The notes under the pieces: model-generated
Seen by the model: only the letters and a program-made list of their open reading frames with translations
The model's database searches: none
Told to the model about the DNA's origin: nothing
From: Paralithodes platypus
Taxonomy: Eukaryota > Arthropoda > Malacostraca > Decapoda > Lithodidae
NCBI GenBank assembly: GCA_032716605.1
Contig: CM064503.1
Coordinates: forward strand, 642,912-706,911
Length of the DNA: 64,000 nucleotides
Reading direction: 5' to 3'
Shown here: one piece after another, positions 59,991 through 64,000 of the stretch
Layout: each line of letters starts with the position of its first letter
How positions within the stretch are numbered: the stretch's first letter is position 1
Translations under genes and position numbers: made by a program

Positions 59991-62080
59991 CTGCTAATGA
60001 TAGATTAAAATCCTCACAAAATTACGAAGAACGGGTGAAATTTGTAGAGCTACGACGCAAAGCCAAAAAGTTAATTAAGCAAAGTAAAAAGACCCTAGAG
60101 TTACATATTGCGAATCAAAGTAAAACAAACCCGAAAGAATTCTATAGTTATATCAGAAAGAAAAAAGTAGTTACTTCAACTGTTGGACCGTTAGTCGATG
60201 AAAATGGAGAATACACCAATGACGAAGTACAAATGAGTAATGCCCTCAATACCTTCTTTGCATCAGTTTTTACAACAGAAGACCTCGGTGATATCCCTAC
60301 ACCATCGCCGATTCAGATTGATAATTCAGATGTTCTAAGCAATATCACCGTTACAGAGAGAGAAGTATTGAATTGTTTAGATAAACTCAAGGTAAATAAA
60401 ACGCCTGGACCTGATACAATCTCGCCTAGAGTTCTAAAGGAAGCTAAGGATGAGCTCTCCAAACCACTGACATTACTATTCAATAAATCCTTGCAGTCTG
60501 GAACTATGCCTGATCAGTGGAAGATAGCCAACGTAACACCGATATTAAAAAAAGGCAGCAAATCCCTACCCAGTAACTATCGTCCAATTAGCTTAACCTC
60601 AGTTGTATGTAAAATGCTAGAAACGGTCATAAGAGACAGACTCGTAAATCACTTAGAGGAAAATAACATACTTAAAGATACTTAACACGGCTTTCGTAAA
60701 AAACGTTCCTGTTTAACAAACCTCTTAGACTTCTTCCACGATATCCTCAACCTCTACGATGAGAGTAAAGCTGTAGATATTATATACCTTGATTTTCAAA
60801 AGGCCTTTGACAAAGCTCCCCACAAACGTTTACTGCTAAAACTAAAAGCGCATGGAATACAAGACGGTGTGTTGAAATGGATAGAAAATTGGCTCAGCGA
60901 CAGAAAGCAAAGAGTAGTCATAAACGGTAATGCATCTAAATGGACCAATGTAAGTAGCGGGGTACCCCAGGGATCGGTACTAGGACCAATTCTCTTTCTA
61001 ATTTACATCAACGACATAGATGAGGGTCTCACCTGTACAATCTCAAAATTTGCTGACGATACAAAAATTGCAAATAGCGTACTCTCAAAAGAACAAGTTG
61101 ACAATATGCAACACAATCTAGATAAATTGTCACATTGGGCCCAAATTTGGCAAATGAGTTTCAATGCGGATAAATGTAAAGTACTACATATCGGATACCT
61201 AAATGAGAAAGCAAACTATTCGATGAATGGCACTCAGCTTAAGAATGTAAACAGAGAAACCGATCTGGGAGTAACAATATCGAGTAACCTAAAACCGAGT
61301 CAACAATGTTCAGAAGTTGTTAAGAAGGCAAACAAAATAATTGGCTTTATAGGCAGGTCATTTGAGCATAAATCCAAAGACGTTATCCTAACCCTTTACA
61401 ATTCCTTAGTCCGCCCTCTTCTGGAATACTGCGTTCAATGTTGGTGCCCTTATTACCAAAAAGACATAAACAAGCTAGAACGAGTTCAACGTAGAGTTAC
61501 CAAAATGATACCTAGCCTAAAGAACAAACCATACGAAGAGCGTCTTAGAGAATTAAATCTATTTCCTTTAACCCAGCGCAGATTAAGAGGTGACTTAATT
61601 CAAGTGTTCAAAATCATCGACAATATGAACTGTAGTAAGTACTTCACTATCGACCAATCTAATTACACGCGGGGAAACGGTTGCAAAATTATTGGTAAAT
61701 CTTTTAACTCACACGAATCTAAGAATTTCTTCTTCAATCGAGTTGTCAACTTGTGGAATGGGCTTCCCCGAGACATTATAGACTGCAGCACTGTTGATTA
61801 ATTTAAACTCCGCCTAGACAAATATCTCGCATCAAACTCGCGACTGACTGCGTTTGTAAATGAATAACTTTATTTTATCCTCCCCTCAGTTACTAACCCA
61901 TATGTCCCCTACTAACTTCCTAGTCCTGCCACAGACATTAGTTCCAGGGCAGTAGTTACCTTTCCAATGTTCCCTTACCCACTCTAAACCACTGTTTGGA
62001 CACTTGATCCTCAGTGTTTTGGAGGACAAGCAGCCTAGAAGGGTCACTAGACCTGTTGTTGCTTGATTTCCTTTGTACTC
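59991..62080 (+). mobile_element. CR1-like LINE, 5'-truncated copy 3, nested
   Basis: Homology with copy 1 starts at TGCTAATGATAG-ATTAAAATCC and ends with a single decamer CTTTGTACTC at 62071-62080. The flanks GGTATCTC and CTAGGTAACA rejoin in frame in the host LINE; at most 2-3 bp are ambiguous, so there is no real target duplication. The 3' hairpin is worn (CCTGCCACAGACATTAG). Confidence 0.92.
60004..61867 (+). pseudogene. CR1-like reverse transcriptase with two nonsense mutations
   Basis: Frame from LKSSQNYEERVKFVELRRKA through KTPGPDTISPRVLKEA, SNYRPISLTSVVCKMLE, ENNILKDT, then TAA at 60683-60685 where copy 1 has CAA (Gln). It continues in the same frame: HGFRKKRSCLTNLL, YLDFQKAFDKAPH (V to A), SGVPQGSVLGPILF, FADDTKI. 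Near 61616 nine bases (KGI) are deleted in frame. A second TAA at 61799-61801 replaces Ser. The A-run near 60547 is intact, unlike copy 1. Confidence 0.92.
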
Positions 62081-62215
62081 CTAGGTAACAAAACTTGTTC
62101 ACCAGCTCCAAAGACTCATTTCCAAAATTCACAGCCACAGGATCATCACTTAACACAAGCTCACCTTTGCACACTACTATAGCGCTTCTAGTTAACATTT
62201 TCAGTACCGTGCTGT
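62081..62215 (-). pseudogene. RTE-like reverse transcriptase, 5' piece
   Basis: MLTRSAIVVCKGELVLSDDP, VAVNFGNESLELVNKFCYLG, then the CR1 tail. KFCYLGD is the usual phrase just before the GGGAEAA segment in this family. The upstream end at about 62210 is a truncation. Confidence 0.85.
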
Positions 62216-62219
62216 GCTT

Positions 62220-62400
62220 TAAACTTTACTGTGGCTACTAATAGACTATTTTAATCAGTTGAAAAGGGCCTCCAGCCATTAACAAGCTTCAAAGTATCTA
62301 ACTATTTTTTAGTATCACAGATCCTTCTTAAACTTCAAAAAAATTGCAAAATCTAGATAGAATATAATTATAGACCTAGAGAGTACAGATGGGGTTAAGA
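62220..62400. mobile_element. C-family-like remnant
   Basis: CTAATAGACTATTTTAATCA, GGGCCTCCAGCCATTAACAA, TATCACAGATCCTTCTTAAA and GAGTACAGATGGGGTTAAG resemble the tandem block at 27476-29059. Confidence 0.55.
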
Positions 62401-62523
62401 TGTTATAAAGGCCAAATGTCTGACTATCATAGATGCGCTACAAATACCACACGATGCAGGGTATGCTATCAGGTTCACAACAGGGAACACTGTACTGTAG
62501 TTAAAAAACAAAAAATGGGACAC

Positions 62524-62742
62524 TACGGACGATGTCGCTAATAAGTCATATCTCAGCTGTTAGTACGTTTGGCTCGCTCTGTGCTGTATTAATGTCTGTC
62601 AGATGTTGAATAAGGTGGTTAAGTGCAGGAACTTGTTTGTATATCTCCCTTGAAATGAAGACATTGTGTTTAGATATTGCAGATACCAATTATTGATCAA
62701 ATTATACTTGGTGCCGAGACATCACTTATTAGGCCGACTGTA
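62524..62742. mobile_element. P-family pogo-like MITE, copy 4
   Basis: ATGTCGCTAATAAGTCATAT ... ATCACTTATTAGGCCGACTG TA, in reverse orientation to copies 1-3. The interior ACTAATTATTGATCAAATTA-like and CTGTGCTGTATTAATGTCTG segments match. Confidence 0.82.
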
Positions 62743-62789
62743 CATTAGGCAACATGGACTTGGGAACAACAAAATCTTGCCATAACACT

Positions 62790-62812
62790 TTACAACAACA
62801 ACAACAACAACA
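62790..62812. repeat. (CAA)n microsatellite
   Basis: Eight CAA units. No LINE family C or SINE-C sequence precedes it, so this run is not a retroposon tail. Confidence 0.9.
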
Positions 62813-63049
62813 ACACACCTACCATGAGTCGTGTTGTGCTGAAACAGTTGCATCCGATGGTCCCGGAAGTAGTGTCCTCTTGTGGTTATGTCATAAATGG
62901 TTGTACATCTTGGAACCCACCACCAATCTGTAGAGGTTATAATGTAGTTAGCTTTCATTTATAGATAATTTAGAGATAATTTGTCAAGTTTTACATTGTA
63001 AACTCAATACTATATTAATGTCACCACATGTACAGTTGCCCACATAAGT

Positions 63050-63255
63050 TCATTTCCTCCCTGTGATCTTAAGCTTAAAACAGTAACCCCAAGACCCCGA
63101 GATCAATTTCCCCATTTTTCGGTAATTGCAGACTGGCTATCGTTCGCCAACAACACTTCGTCATGTACAGGACACTAAAAGGTCTTAACAATGCCAAACT
63201 ATTGGACCAAATGTCTTAAATTCTCAACACTAATAGGGCTAACTTAGGCGACCCA
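63050..63255 (-). mobile_element. G-family remnant
   Basis: TTAAGCTTAAAACAGTAACC, CCCCATTTTTCGGTAATTGC, CTGGCTATCGTTCGCCA, GACACTAAAAGGTCTTAACA and ACTAATAGGGCTAA. Confidence 0.6.
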
Positions 63256-63299
63256 ATGTGACGACATCCAGGTAAGCCTACTTACAAACATAACAAATC

Positions 63300-63900
63300 A
63301 TCTATTATTAAAATTAAAATGTAAAACTTGCAAACTAAAATCAAAACTTGGACAAAGACAAAATAACTAATCAAAATTGATATGTGGAAACACGCTTACT
63401 ATAATAACATTTATGAAATAAAAAACACAATCCACCACATAGGGTGTATATTACTATGTGAGCAAGTTAATCTGTTTCCCAAGCAAACTAATCGCACACA
63501 TAACAACGCACTATCGTCACATTCAAGGAATTAGTCAATTTGGGAAGCCCGGTACGTTCTGATAAAATTTTACTTTACTCTGCATGAATAAAGAAACTAC
63601 AAAATATTCTACTGAAATCAAATTTGCAACCTCACAAGACATTAACAATAGTAAAAAATACAAATAGCACTCACTAACGATAGTGCTATCGGGTAGGTAC
63701 AGTACCTGTAAGCATAGCATGCCTCAAGTGACCCCTATCAATTACTACCCTACAAATAACCTACATTTATCATACAAATAAACTAAGGAAATCACAAAAG
63801 CAAGCAATTGATACTATCGACAATGAATAGATATAATATACCGGGTAATAAAGACAAATAATTGCAAAATATGAAGAAGCAACAACCGATTTAAAACAAA
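63300..63900. repeat. Long dispersed repeat (family M arm + V + AT-rich tail), copy 2
   Basis: Collinear with 41325-41970 in the same orientation. Differences are mostly small deletions and a five-base insertion (GTACAGTACC against GTACC) near 63697. Confidence 0.85.
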
Positions 63901-64000
63901 ATCAAATATTCATGGGACATTAATTTAGATGATACCGATGGAAATAACATAAAAAATACTATTTAGTGCACTCTACAAAATTCTAGGTTGTCACTGAAAA

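Larger units (their letters stand above)
59385..62215 (-). mobile_element. RTE-like LINE (family B), 3' part, split by a CR1 copy
   Basis: The right-hand piece (62081-62215) and the left-hand piece (59385-59990) are one element: the codons ...NKFCYLG on one side join DTISAGGGAEAATVARIRCG on the other. The 3' end is the TATG-type repeat at 59388-59406. Confidence 0.9.

Noticed and set aside
62722..62958. Minus-strand frame with a Val run
   Set aside because: It covers a (CAA)n run and the end of a pogo-like MITE.

Overview
This 64-kb window looks like non-genic, repeat-saturated nuclear DNA of an animal, most probably an arthropod and perhaps a decapod crustacean. The evidence is an interstitial array of the arthropod telomere pentamer TTAGG, long GA/TC and AT microsatellites, several animal-type non-LTR retrotransposons (LINEs), tRNA-related SINEs, and many short inverted-repeat elements (MITEs). 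There is no bacterial gene organisation. I recognise no complete host protein-coding gene. A few stretches have exon-like splice signals and open frames, and these are given at low confidence.

Layout. 1-4.3 kb: a 45-bp satellite, GA tracts and a minus-strand CR1-like LINE. 4.4-8.7 kb: G-family inverted-repeat elements and a minisatellite with CAT/CAC blocks (about 157-bp period), invaded by a second CR1 copy. 8.9-12.2 kb: TTAA-flanked MITEs. 12.4-14.4 kb: very long TC, TATC and AT microsatellites around a TATA-containing possible first exon. 14.6-22.2 kb: a third MITE family, an RTE-like LINE tail, tRNA-like SINEs and two coding-like exons. 22.8-24.3 kb: an inverted-repeat transposon with an 8-bp target duplication whose centre is the (TTAGG)n array. 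24.5-29.3 kb: a three-level nested insertion followed by a run of TTAA elements placed end to end, one of them broken by a LINE with a perfect 15-bp target duplication. 29.3-41.3 kb: a GC-box/CCAAT promoter-like block followed by a series of exon-like segments, several ending in the same GTTAGTAT donor, one of them next to a 700-bp minisatellite; the introns are full of MITEs. 41.3-53.5 kb: AT-rich, with diverged dispersed and tandem repeats and SINEs. 53.5-55.6 kb: a 480-bp tandem repeat and a broken transposase-like reading frame. 56-62.7 kb: palindromes, pogo-like MITEs, and a CR1 copy inserted cleanly into the coding region of an RTE-like LINE.

The genes that can be read are all mobile-element genes: at least four LINE lineages (CR1-like, RTE-like, a Jockey-like family with a CAA tail, and a second CR1/Jockey-like family with a poly-A tail), all truncated at the 5' end and most of them broken. 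The DNA elements are almost all non-autonomous. At least seven distinct families end at TTAA, the target of piggyBac-type transposases, so several unrelated short elements seem to have used the same kind of enzyme. Nesting, target-site duplications and shared 3' tails give a relative order for many of the insertions.
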